A DNA stretch of 28,389 bases from Pseudomonadota bacterium. GTDB lineage: Bacteria; Pseudomonadota; Alphaproteobacteria; Rhizobiales; Kaistiaceae. Both the position numbers and the translations under genes were made by a program. Location: NCBI GenBank assembly GCA_023433185.1, contig JAEZEN010000247.1, forward strand, positions 1-28,389. Direction: 5' to 3'. This document shows positions 8,833-17,399 of the stretch, piece by piece (within the stretch, counting starts at the first letter, position 1; every line of letters starts with the position of its first letter). The notes beneath the pieces are model-generated. The model saw nothing but the letters and a program-made list of their open reading frames with translations, was not told where the DNA came from and searched no databases.

Positions 8833-8969
8833 TCCGCGGGCAAAAAAGTATCAGTCTCGTCAATCGTGGGGGTAGCGCCAGCCGAGCCCGCGCCGCATGA
8901 TCGGTGATACGGGGGAGGAAACCGTCAACCGGCACACAAAGAAGAAGCCGGAGCAGGGAGGGAGGAGTG

Positions 8970-9968
8970 ATGGAACGTTCGCAGTCGACTCTCGCGACCC
9001 ACCACGACGCCGGGATTGCGCCGCCCGCCTGGGGCCCCGAACATGGCGGGGTGGGAGGGCCCGGCGAGGGGGCGCCCGATTTCGAGCTCATCGTCCGGCA
9101 GCCGCGCCAGTCGTTCCGCTGGACCTTTCACGACTATCCCAATCGCGTCGCCAAGTGGCACTACCATCCCGAATACGAGCTGCATCTCATCCAGAAGTCC
9201 TCGGGCAAGATGTTCGTCGGCGACTTCATCGGCAATTTCGAGCCGGGCAATCTCGTGCTCACCGGGCCGAACCTGCCGCACAACTGGGTGAGTGACCTTG
9301 CTCCGGGAGAACTGGTCAAGGATCGCGACATGCTGATCCAGTTCAGCGACGATGTCGTGCGCGACATGATGCGGGTCTGCGTCGAGTTCGAGGAGATCGA
9401 GGCCCTGCTCGACGATTCCCGCTACGGAATCGCCTTTCATGGCGAGACGGCGCGGTTCGGCTGGCGCGCCCTGAAGCGGATCGGCCAGGCCGAGCCGACG
9501 CGGCGGATGCTCCTCTTCCTCGAGCTCCTCGACGAGCTCAACCGCAGCAGCGAGCGGCGCATCCTGTCGAGCCGCAACTACGCCCCGACCCTCGACCACA
9601 GTGTCTCCGACACGATCAACCGGGCGATCGACTTCCTGATCGGCAACCTCACGGGCGAGATCAGCCTCTCGGATGTTGCCCGGCATTGCGGGATGTCGGA
9701 TTCGGCGTTCTCCCGGTTCTTCAAGAAGAACACCGGCCACGGTTTCGTGCGCTACCTCAACCGGATGCGGGTCAACCGAGCCTGCATGCTGCTCGCGCAG
9801 TCGGACATGCCGATCATCGACGTCTGTTTCGAGGCCGGGTTCAGCAACCTCTCCAACTTCAACCGCCAGTTCCTCGCGTTCAGCGGCCATACGCCGTCCG
9901 AGTATCGCCGGCAGGTGAAGCGGAACCGGAAGAAGTCGCCGTCCCCGCCCCTCTTCCCGGTCGGGTGA
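8970..9968 (+). CDS. AraC-family transcriptional regulator of the polyol operon
   Basis: A 332-residue regulator. The N-terminal half is a cupin sensor with the metal- or sugar-site pattern WHYHPEYELHLI (about 64-75) and GNLVLTGPNLPHNW. The C-terminal hundred residues form the double helix-turn-helix: ISLSDVARHCGMSDSAFSRF, then ARAC-type RVNRACMLL and IIDVCFEAGFSNLSNFNRQF with HTPSEYRR. The ATG at 8970 has GGAGGGAGGAG just upstream. It is transcribed away from the polyol transport operon, the usual arrangement for a regulator responding to the imported substrate. Whether it activates or represses is not readable; most AraC sugar regulators activate. It converges on the divL-like gene with a 27-bp gap and no evident terminator. 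Confidence 0.9.
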   Translation: MERSQSTLATHHDAGIAPPAWGPEHGGVGGPGEGAPDFELIVRQPRQSFRWTFHDYPNRVAKWHYHPEYELHLIQKSSGKMFVGDFIGNFEPGNLVLTGPNLPHNWVSDLAPGELVKDRDMLIQFSDDVVRDMMRVCVEFEEIEALLDDSRYGIAFHGETARFGWRALKRIGQAEPTRRMLLFLELLDELNRSSERRILSSRNYAPTLDHSVSDTINRAIDFLIGNLTGEISLSDVARHCGMSDSAFSRFFKKNTGHGFVRYLNRMRVNRACMLLAQSDMPIIDVCFEAGFSNLSNFNRQFLAFSGHTPSEYRRQVKRNRKKSPSPPLFPVG

Positions 9969-9995
9969 AGCGGCGTCGCGGGCGTCAGGCGTGGC

Positions 9996-12461
9996 CTACT
10001 CGGCCGCCTGGGCGGTGATGCCCGGGCGGATCGGCAGACGGACGACCACCTGCGAGCCCTTGCCCTCCTCCGACCGCACCGCGACGGTGCCGCCGTGGAG
10101 CTCGACGAAGCTCTTGACGATGGCGAGGCCGAGCCCGGCACCGCCGCGCGCCTTGCCGCGGGCCCGGCTCGCGAAGCGGTCGAAGACGGAATCGATGAAG
10201 TCGGCCGGTATGCCGGCGCCGCTGTCGCTGACCATGAACTCGATCATGATGCCGTCGCGCCGGGCGAGCACCTCAACGACGCCGCCATCGGGCGAGAAGG
10301 AGACGGCGTTGACGAGAAGGTTGAACAGCACCTGGCGTACCCGGCGGTCGTCGGCCCTGAAGCTGCCCGTGCCCTCGGCGATGGCGGTCTGGATGCGGAT
10401 GTCGGTGCCCGAGAGCCGGTCCTGGATGCCCTCGATGGCCGCCGCGACGGCCGCCGCCACGTCGACTTCGGCATAGTCGAGTTCCATGATCCCGGCGTCG
10501 ATCGTGGCCAGGTCGAGGATGTCGTTGACGATGGCGCGCAGCGCGATCGACGACGACAGGACGTAGCCGGTGTATTCGCGCTGGCGGTCGGTGAGCGGCC
10601 CGGCGGCGGAGTCGGCGAGCAGTTCGGTGAAGCCGATGATGTTGGTGAGCGGCGAGCGTAGCTCGTAGGAGACGTGATGGATGAAGGCGTTCTTCAGCGC
10701 ATCCGCCGCCTCGAGCGCCTCCGCCCGTTCGGTCAGCGCCCGCTCGATCCGGGCCGAGTCGCTAACGTCGACGAAGGTCGCCATCGTCTGGCCGTCGGGC
10801 AGCGGCACGGTGGTGAAGACGATCACCCGCTCCCCGGGCCGCTCGAGCCGCCCCGAGATGCTGGCGCGTTCCTCGGAGAGGCCGGCGACGCAGGCCGTGA
10901 AGGTCGCCCACAGCCGGTCGTCGTCGCCCGGACGGCGTGAGGCGCGGACCACGTCGGCGATGTGCGGCGCGCCGGTGAGCAGCGCCGGGTCGAGATCGAG
11001 GATCGAGGCGAAGGTCGGGTTGTGAAGGCGGAGCCGCCCGTCGGTTCCGAACACGGCGACGCCTTCCGAGAGATGGTCGAGTGTCTCGCCCTGGACCCGG
11101 CTGAGGGCGATCACCCGGCTCTCGAGCTCGAGCTGCTCGGTCACGTTCTCGTAGATCCACGTCATGCCGCCCTGCGGATTGGGGTTGGCGATGACGCGGA
11201 GCGTCTGGCCGTCGGGCAGGTGCCACTGGCTTTCCCTGGCTTCGGCCGTACGGTAGACGGAGAGGAGTTCCGTCCGCCATTCGCGGTAGTCGCGCTGCTC
11301 GGGGATGCGGCGGAGCGTGCGTAGCCGGTCGAGGACGGCATGCTCGTCCGGATGCCCGGCGAGGAAGGCGGCGTCGAGCCCGAACAGGCGACGATAGGCG
11401 GCGTTCGACGAGCGCAGCCGGCGGTCCGGGCCGAAGATCGCGACCGCGGTGGCGAGGTGGTCGAGGGTGCGGGCGTGGAAATCCACTTCGCGGCGCAGAG
11501 CAGCCTCGGCCTGTTCGACGGCGGTCACGTCGATCGCCATGCCGCCGCTGCCGCTCTGCGAGGCGATGTCGATCACGTCGTAGATGCGGCGCTCGCCGGC
11601 GACCACCGCCGGCAGGCGTTTGACGAAGACCGGGTCGGCGCGATGCGCCGCCTCGATGATGCCGCGGCCGGCGCTGTCGATCAGCTCGAGCCCCTTGGCG
11701 AGCACGTCGGCCTCGTCCTCGGCGCCGACCGCCGCGACATAGGCGGCATTGGTCCACAGCAGGCGGCGGCGTTCGTCGCGGAGCCAGATCGGCATCGGCG
11801 AGGCGGCGAACATGCCGCGCATCGCCTCGACCTCGGCCTCGAGCAGTTCATGGCGCGCCTCCAGCTCGGCGCGCGACAGGGTCTCGCCGGAAAGGTCGCG
11901 GAAGCGCACGAGCGCGGCGGTCCCGGCGGTCCGGCCGCGGGCGGCGACCAGGCGGCCGGTGGAGGTGACCACCGTCATCGCGAAGGTCTCCCCGGTCCGG
12001 CGCAGCGCGTCGACGGCGCGGTCGAGTTGACCCGCCGATTCCGGCTTCAGCCAGGCGCCGAAGGCGAGGAAGGCGGAACGATCCGCCGGAACGCCGGATT
12101 CCGCGGGCAGCGAACCGGCGACGACCGGTGCGAAGCCGCCGGCATCCCAGCCGATGATGCGCTCGCAATCGTCCTCGAGCATCGCCGCCATGCGGTCGCT
12201 TTCCGCCTTGATCTCCGCCAGGCGGGCGCGCAGCTGCTCGTTCTCGGCCTCGGCACGGCTGCGCGCGCGATGCAGGAGGACGACGGCAGCGACGCAGAAC
12301 CCGATGACCCCGAGGACGATGACCGCGGTCATCAGGCGGGGCGTGCTGAGGAAACCGGTGGCCGCCGCGGCCGGGGCCGAGGCGAAGACGGCGACGGTGA
12401 AGGGTACGACGGCGCGGACACCGGCACGAATAGCCGTCGATCTGCCGTCATGCTTCCGCAT
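9996..12461 (-). CDS. divL: DivL-like PAS-containing sensor kinase homologue with Tyr in place of His
   Basis: An 821-residue membrane protein. Two hydrophobic segments (about 17-35 and 44-64) precede a coiled coil (about 65-95) and three PAS-like domains (roughly 215-320, 335-450, 455-575). The HisKA helix reads FIHHVSYELRSPLTNI, with Tyr599 (codon TAC at 10667-10665) where kinases have the phospho-accepting His of SHELR. The ATPase domain is intact: N-box NLLVNAV (about 714-720), DSGAGIP (746-752) and GGAGLGLAIV (773-782). This layout matches DivL, the alphaproteobacterial cell-cycle protein that links DivK phosphorylation to CckA and CtrA. In related genomes, as I recall, divL lies next to ahcY and tsaE; ahcY is nearby here. 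His595 and His596 precede the tyrosine but are three to four residues out of register. Orthology is inferred from architecture and neighbourhood. Confidence 0.85.
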   Translation of the reverse strand: MRKHDGRSTAIRAGVRAVVPFTVAVFASAPAAAATGFLSTPRLMTAVIVLGVIGFCVAAVVLLHRARSRAEAENEQLRARLAEIKAESDRMAAMLEDDCERIIGWDAGGFAPVVAGSLPAESGVPADRSAFLAFGAWLKPESAGQLDRAVDALRRTGETFAMTVVTSTGRLVAARGRTAGTAALVRFRDLSGETLSRAELEARHELLEAEVEAMRGMFAASPMPIWLRDERRRLLWTNAAYVAAVGAEDEADVLAKGLELIDSAGRGIIEAAHRADPVFVKRLPAVVAGERRIYDVIDIASQSGSGGMAIDVTAVEQAEAALRREVDFHARTLDHLATAVAIFGPDRRLRSSNAAYRRLFGLDAAFLAGHPDEHAVLDRLRTLRRIPEQRDYREWRTELLSVYRTAEARESQWHLPDGQTLRVIANPNPQGGMTWIYENVTEQLELESRVIALSRVQGETLDHLSEGVAVFGTDGRLRLHNPTFASILDLDPALLTGAPHIADVVRASRRPGDDDRLWATFTACVAGLSEERASISGRLERPGERVIVFTTVPLPDGQTMATFVDVSDSARIERALTERAEALEAADALKNAFIHHVSYELRSPLTNIIGFTELLADSAAGPLTDRQREYTGYVLSSSIALRAIVNDILDLATIDAGIMELDYAEVDVAAAVAAAIEGIQDRLSGTDIRIQTAIAEGTGSFRADDRRVRQVLFNLLVNAVSFSPDGGVVEVLARRDGIMIEFMVSDSGAGIPADFIDSVFDRFASRARGKARGGAGLGLAIVKSFVELHGGTVAVRSEEGKGSQVVVRLPIRPGITAQAAE

Positions 12462-12479
12462 GCGTCGCCTGCCCCCTTC

Positions 12480-12496
12480 CGCGTTCGCCGAACGCG
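12480..12496. promoter_or_regulatory. 17-bp perfect palindrome in the divL leader
   Basis: CGCGTTCG and CGAACGCG mirror each other perfectly around a single C. The palindrome lies 18 bp upstream of the divL start codon and downstream of the proposed promoter, so it could be an operator or a leader hairpin close to the ribosome site (GGAAGGGGG). Its function is unknown. Confidence 0.4.
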
Positions 12497-12542
12497 AAGA
12501 ACCGTTGGTGGGATCGTCGCAGGGCCACCCGACACCCCCTGC

Positions 12543-12582
12543 GAATCACCCTACTGTAACGGCAGGCGGAATCCCGTGTGAA
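12543..12582 (-). promoter_or_regulatory. Candidate divL promoter with GANTC methylation sites
   Basis: On the minus strand TTCACA (12582-12577) is followed after 18 bases by TACAGT (12558-12553). These match the housekeeping -35 and -10 boxes at 5 of 6 and 4 of 6 positions. A GANTC site (GATTC, 12573-12569) lies inside the spacer, and a second (12547-12543) lies just past the -10 near the expected start. GcrA acts with sigma-70 at promoters having a CcrM-methylated GANTC between these boxes, so cell-cycle control is plausible. The boxes were found by eye. Confidence 0.45.
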
Positions 12583-12612
12583 GCACCGGGGCGAGAAAAA
12601 TCCCCATGGCGG

Positions 12613-13629
12613 TCAATTGGCCGCGACGGAGCCCTCGGCGCCGGGCGCGATCGTCACCACGACGCTGCCGCGCTTCCGGCGGCTTTCCGCCCTGGCGTGG
12701 GCGGCCGCGAGGTCGGCGAACGCGTAGCGGCTGTCGATGACGGGGCGGAGCGCGCCGGCCTCGACGAGCCCGGCGATCGTTTCGAGATCGGCCTTGCGGT
12801 CCGGCGAGATGCCGACCAGCGCCCGGCGGCCGCCGCGCCAGGACGTGGCCAGCGCCCGGACGATGCCGGAGAGGCCGAACTCGAGCGAGACGAGACGCCC
12901 GGAGGGCGTGAGGACCCGGCGGCATTGCGCGAACGAGGTCGCGCCGACGGTATCGAGGATGATGTCCCAGGTCGCACCGGCCTCCAGGAACGCCTCGCGA
13001 TGGCGATCGAAGACGCGAGCCGCGCCGAGGTCCCTCACGACATCGACATTGCCGGTGCCGCAGACCCCCTCGACGACCGCGCCGAGGTGCCGGGCGATCT
13101 GCACGGCGCTCACGCCCACCCCGCCCGAGGCGCCGACGACGAGCACCCGCTCGCCGCGCCGGAGCCGGGCGATGTCGCGGAGGAAGACCAGCGCGGTGAG
13201 CGCTCCGAAGGGGATCGCGGCGGCTTCCTCGAAACTCAGCCGGTCGGGCTTTCGCAGCACCGGGCCGGCCGCCTCGATCGCCAGGAACTCGGCATGCGCG
13301 CCGGTCCCGGCGAAGCCGAAGACCGCGTCGCCCGGGCGGAAGTCGGTGACTCCCGTTCCGGCGGAGACCACGATGCCGGCGAACTCGCCGCCGAGGATCG
13401 CGCGCCGCGGCCCGCGCAGTCCGATGGCGAGCCGCGCGAGGACTTGGAACGCGCCGGGGAAGTCGCCGGCGCGCTGGCGCCAGTCCGCGGACGTCACCGT
13501 GGTGGCGGCCACCGCCACGAGGATTTCCGTCTCCTTCGGCACGGGCCGGGCGACCTCGCGGATGGCGATCGTTCCCGGCGGGCCGTAGCGGGTGCAGATG
13601 GCTGCCTTCATGGTACCGGAAAACTCCAT
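12613..13629 (-). CDS. Zinc-less MDR oxidoreductase (quinone oxidoreductase-like, NADPH)
   Basis: A 338-residue medium-chain reductase/dehydrogenase, probably an NADPH-dependent quinone or enal reductase. It opens with MKAAICTRYGPPGTIAIREV, typical of this group, and has GGEFAGIVVSAGTGVTDFRPGD, then the nucleotide loop VVGASGGVGVSAVQIARHLGA. Zinc ligands of the alcohol dehydrogenases are missing, as expected for the quinone-oxidoreductase branch. The ATG at 13629 has a well-placed GGAGAG; an alternative ATG lies six codons later (13611). It is divergent from a LysR gene, with 79 bp between the starts, a common pairing in which LysR controls the reductase. The pair sits between divL and ahcY. 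The substrate is not known. Confidence 0.9.
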   Translation of the reverse strand: MEFSGTMKAAICTRYGPPGTIAIREVARPVPKETEILVAVAATTVTSADWRQRAGDFPGAFQVLARLAIGLRGPRRAILGGEFAGIVVSAGTGVTDFRPGDAVFGFAGTGAHAEFLAIEAAGPVLRKPDRLSFEEAAAIPFGALTALVFLRDIARLRRGERVLVVGASGGVGVSAVQIARHLGAVVEGVCGTGNVDVVRDLGAARVFDRHREAFLEAGATWDIILDTVGATSFAQCRRVLTPSGRLVSLEFGLSGIVRALATSWRGGRRALVGISPDRKADLETIAGLVEAGALRPVIDSRYAFADLAAAHARAESRRKRGSVVVTIAPGAEGSVAAN

Positions 13630-13679
13630 GGCCTCTCTCCGCAGCGTCATATTCCATGCGCGGACGGAGCGATATTGAC

Positions 13680-13695
13680 CAGAAGTGCACTCCTG
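13680..13695. promoter_or_regulatory. Candidate LysR operator
   Basis: A 16-bp near-perfect palindrome CAG-A-AGTGCACT-C-CTG, with one mismatched pair, lies 13 bp before the LysR start and 50 bp from the oxidoreductase start. It is the best symmetric site in the short divergent gap. LysR proteins usually bind interrupted palindromes around such positions. The match to a specific consensus was not tested. Confidence 0.35.
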
Positions 13696-13708
13696 ATATG
13701 GACAGCGC

Positions 13709-14609
13709 ATGGATTGGCGGTCCGTGACGTTCGACTGGAACCGGGCACGCGCCTTCCTCGTCACCGCGGCGGAAGGATCGCTGTCGGCTGCGGCCCGTGC
13801 CCTCGGCATGAGCCAGCCGACGCTCGGCCGCCAGGTCGATGCCCTGGAGCGCGAGCTCGGCGTGGCGCTGTTCGAGCGCATCGGTCGCGGCCTCGCCCTG
13901 ACGCCCGCCGGCCTCGCCCTCCTGGAGCATGTGCGGGGCATGGGCGACGCCGCGCTGCGCCTGTCGCTGGCCGCCTCGGGCCGGTCACAGACGATCGAGG
14001 GACCGGTGGCGATCACCGCCAGCGAGATCTACTCGGCCTTCCTCCTGCCGCCGGTTGTCGCCCGTCTGCGCCGCGAGCATCCCGGCGTGACGGTCGAGAT
14101 CGTCGCCTCCAACGCCACCCTCGACCTCCGCCGCCGCGAGGCCGACATCGCGATCCGCAACGTCCGGCCGACCCACCCCGACCTCGTGGCGCGGAAGATC
14201 CGCGACGATGCCGCCCGGCTCTATGCCGCACCGGCCTATCTCGCCGCCCTCGGCCCGGTCACGCGGGTCGAGGACCTCGCGCGCGCCGACTTCATCGGCT
14301 TCGACAATGTCGAGACCTACCGCGCCGGGCTCGCCGCCCGCGGCGTGGCCCTGACGCTGCGCAACTTCCCGGTCGTGACCGCGAGCCACCTCGTCCACTG
14401 GGAGATGGCGAAGCAGGGTCTCGGCATCGGCGCGTTTCCGGAGGCCATCGCCGCGCGCGAGCCGGGGCTCGCGCCGGTCCTGCCGTCACTGCCGCCGATC
14501 GTCTATCCGATCTGGTTGACCGCGCACCGGGAGCTGGAGACCAGCCGCCGGCTGCGCATCGTGTTCGACCTTCTCGCCGAGGCGCTGGCCGCCCCGGCCG
14601 TCTCCGCTC

Positions 14610-14635
<26 letters not shown>
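13709..14635 (+). CDS. LysR-family transcriptional regulator
   Basis: A 308-residue LysR regulator. The N-terminal winged helix-turn-helix is [20 protein letters not shown] followed by [20 protein letters not shown] (about 8-47). The C-terminal effector-binding domain begins near residue 95 ([20 protein letters not shown]). The ATG at 13709 has only a weak ribosome site (GGACAG); a GTG at 13724 five codons later is also possible. It is divergent from the MDR oxidoreductase gene, its likely target, and the operator candidate lies between them. Its 3' end overlaps the 3' end of the convergent ahcY gene by 26 bp, so there is no room for separate terminators. The inducer is unknown. Confidence 0.92.
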
Positions 14636-16010
<1,375 letters not shown>

Positions 16011-16060
16011 TGTCCTGCTCCTTGGCCGCGGGACGCACGCGCCCCTCCTTGCATGGCGGC

Positions 16061-16089
16061 CTTATAGCGACAGCCCCCGCATGGGGCAA
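16061..16089 (-). promoter_or_regulatory. Candidate ahcY promoter
   Basis: On the minus strand TTGCCC (16089-16084) is followed after 17 bases by TATAAG (16066-16061), which fits sigma-70 boxes at 4 of 6 and 5 of 6 positions. The -10 box lies about 50 bp upstream of the ahcY start codon. A small GC hairpin (GCCCC...GGGGC, 16073-16087) falls inside the spacer and -35 region; it may be chance or part of a regulatory site. Confidence 0.45.
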
Positions 16090-16096
16090 TAAGGAT

Positions 16097-16112
16097 ATAA
16101 AGATTTCTTTAT
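16097..16112. promoter_or_regulatory. Perfect 16-bp palindrome upstream of ahcY (methionine-cycle operator candidate)
   Basis: ATAAAGATTTCTTTAT has perfect 7-bp arms around TT and stands out as AT-rich in GC-rich DNA. It ends 8 bp upstream of the proposed ahcY -35 box. It resembles the ATAAAG-N-CTTTAT type of site that I recall for ArsR-family SAH-sensing regulators (SahR type) of methionine-cycle genes. No such regulator is encoded in the window, so the link is inference. Confidence 0.55.
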
Positions 16113-16359
16113 GCGAGAGCCCGGACTCCGCTCCTCGGGCACACCCTGCATCGCCGCGTGGTGTCCGCGCGGCCCGTCGGGTTTCGAAAACGGCGTGTCC
16201 TTGACGGCAGCGCTGCGGCGACGACGACGCCCTCGCCCTCGCACCCGCCAGCTCCGGCTGAGATACTGGATCGCGCCCCTGGCCGAGCGGAACATGTGCG
16301 AGGCCAAACTGTGCGAGGCGACCCCGCCGAAGCGACCGGGGCCGGCGCCGCACCCGGCC
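16113..16359. other. Intergenic stretch with no recognised gene
   Basis: With the ahcY leader, 349 bp (16011-16359) separate ahcY from the outer-membrane protein gene. Past the operator I see no convincing coding frame, RNA gene or terminator. The only structure noted is a 10-base direct repeat TGTGCGAGGC at 16295-16304 and 16310-16319, close to the 3' end of the outer-membrane protein gene. Confidence 0.5.
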
Positions 16360-17253
16360 TCAGAAGCGGAGGCTGAGGCCGGCGAGCGGGCCGTGCAGCG
16401 TCAGGTCGAGCGCCCGCGCGTCGGTGCCCGAGCCCTCCTCGTAGTCGACCGACAGGATGCGGTAGCCGAGGGCCAGGGCGAGCTGGGTGTTGCGGCCGAT
16501 GTCCCACGTGTGGGTGTAGCCGCCGAAGACCTGCCACGAGAACTGGCTGCCGACGCCGAAGCCGCCGATGTCGGCGAGCAGCGAGATCTCGTCGCGCGGC
16601 GTGATTTCCTGGCGGAGCCGCATGCCGATCACCGGGTCGACCCAGTTCACGTCGCCGCTCCTGGCAACCGCGATGCTGCCCTTGCGCTTGAGCCCGAGGT
16701 TGGACAGGTCCACCGAGGCGTTGGCGGTGAAATCGATCTCTGCGGTCACATCCCAGTAGCGGAGCCCGCCATAGAAGGCCACCGACGTGCCCTGCTGCTT
16801 GATCACGTCATAGGCGAGCGCCGCCTGGGCGATGGTGAGTGTCGTGGTCAGGGCGGCCTTCGCCCGGGCGCTGATCTCGAGCCCGGCGATCGGGTTGACC
16901 TGCGTGGACTTCTCCGCGGAGAAGCCGAGCTTCGAATAGAAGAAGTCGCCGAAGATCGAGAAGCGGTCCTTGCTCGCCTCGAGATAGCCCATGAACGGGA
17001 TCAGTTCGTCGCTGTTGTTCACGAGGTCGACGAAGCTCGCCGAGGTGCTCACCGAGCGGCCCCTGGCGGTGATCGTGCCGTTGATGCCGGTGAACCAGCC
17101 GTAGGGCGTCACCTGGAACTCCCAGCCGCCCGGCGGCACGGCCTCGGTCGCCACATATGTCGTGTCGGCGCTGCTGAAATCCGCGGCCATGGCGGGGGCG
17201 CCGGCGAAGCAGAGCGTTGCGACGGCAAGGCCGGCCCAAGTGTTCCTCGACAT
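16360..17253 (-). CDS. Outer-membrane beta-barrel protein
   Basis: A 297-residue exported protein. Residues 1-23 form a signal peptide (MSRNTWAGLAVATLCFAGAP then AMA, cleaved before ADF). The mature part alternates polar and hydrophobic residues in short strands such as WEFQVTPYGWF, FSIFGDFFYSKLGF, SVAFYGGLRYWDVTAEIDF and QLALALGYRILSVDYE. It ends in GLSLRF; the terminal phenylalanine is the usual signal for Bam-assisted insertion into the outer membrane. The ATG at 17253 gives a proper signal peptide and follows GGGGGGACG; upstream in-frame starts do not. It resembles uncharacterised alphaproteobacterial outer-membrane proteins. Transport specificity or enzymatic role is unknown. It lies 146 bp downstream of the S53 peptidase gene. 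Confidence 0.82.
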   Translation of the reverse strand: MSRNTWAGLAVATLCFAGAPAMAADFSSADTTYVATEAVPPGGWEFQVTPYGWFTGINGTITARGRSVSTSASFVDLVNNSDELIPFMGYLEASKDRFSIFGDFFYSKLGFSAEKSTQVNPIAGLEISARAKAALTTTLTIAQAALAYDVIKQQGTSVAFYGGLRYWDVTAEIDFTANASVDLSNLGLKRKGSIAVARSGDVNWVDPVIGMRLRQEITPRDEISLLADIGGFGVGSQFSWQVFGGYTHTWDIGRNTQLALALGYRILSVDYEEGSGTDARALDLTLHGPLAGLSLRF

Positions 17254-17271
17254 CACGTCCCCCCGCCGAAT

Positions 17272-17290
17272 CCGGCTCGATGCAAGCCGG
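17272..17290. repeat. Short inverted repeat before the outer-membrane protein gene
   Basis: CCGGCT and AGCCGG pair around the seven-base loop CGATGCA, 19 bp upstream of the outer-membrane protein start. It could form a leader hairpin. The stem is only 6 bp, so chance is possible in GC-rich DNA. Confidence 0.3.
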
Positions 17291-17399
17291 CCGACTTTCG
17301 CCGATCTGGCGTGCCCTGTCACCGTAAGCGGGGCCCGCAGCCGCAACTTCCGCAGGCATGTGGTATTCCTGCACCAGCCGCCCCGCGCCGGGTACGGGT

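Larger units (their letters stand above)
8565..8969. promoter_or_regulatory. Divergent control region between binding-protein operon and AraC gene
   Basis: A 405-bp region with no gene. It must hold the promoters of the leftward polyol operon and the rightward AraC gene. It contains an AT-rich patch at about 8709-8730, a perfect hairpin (8741-8764), a 30-bp-spaced direct repeat (8789-8832), and three copies of the hexamer TGATAC (8784-8789 and 8905-8910 on +, 8848-8853 on -). Strong purine-rich ribosome sites lie next to both start codons. No convincing -35/-10 pair was found by eye. Confidence 0.6.

Noticed and set aside
8565..8843. Upstream extension of the binding-protein frame
   Set aside because: It would bury the clear signal peptide beginning at 8564, which has its own strong ribosome site.
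8859..8864. TTGACG on the minus strand as a -35 box for the polyol operon
   Set aside because: No acceptable -10 box follows at 16-18 bp, so the promoter cannot be supported.
16011..16096. SAH or SAM riboswitch in the ahcY leader
   Set aside because: Only a 5-bp hairpin is visible, and it overlaps the proposed promoter; I could not match the conserved core of any known SAM/SAH riboswitch.
16295..16319. Direct repeat TGTGCGAGGC, two copies 15 bp apart
   Set aside because: Only two short copies near the end of an intergenic gap, with no link to any gene start; chance is likely.
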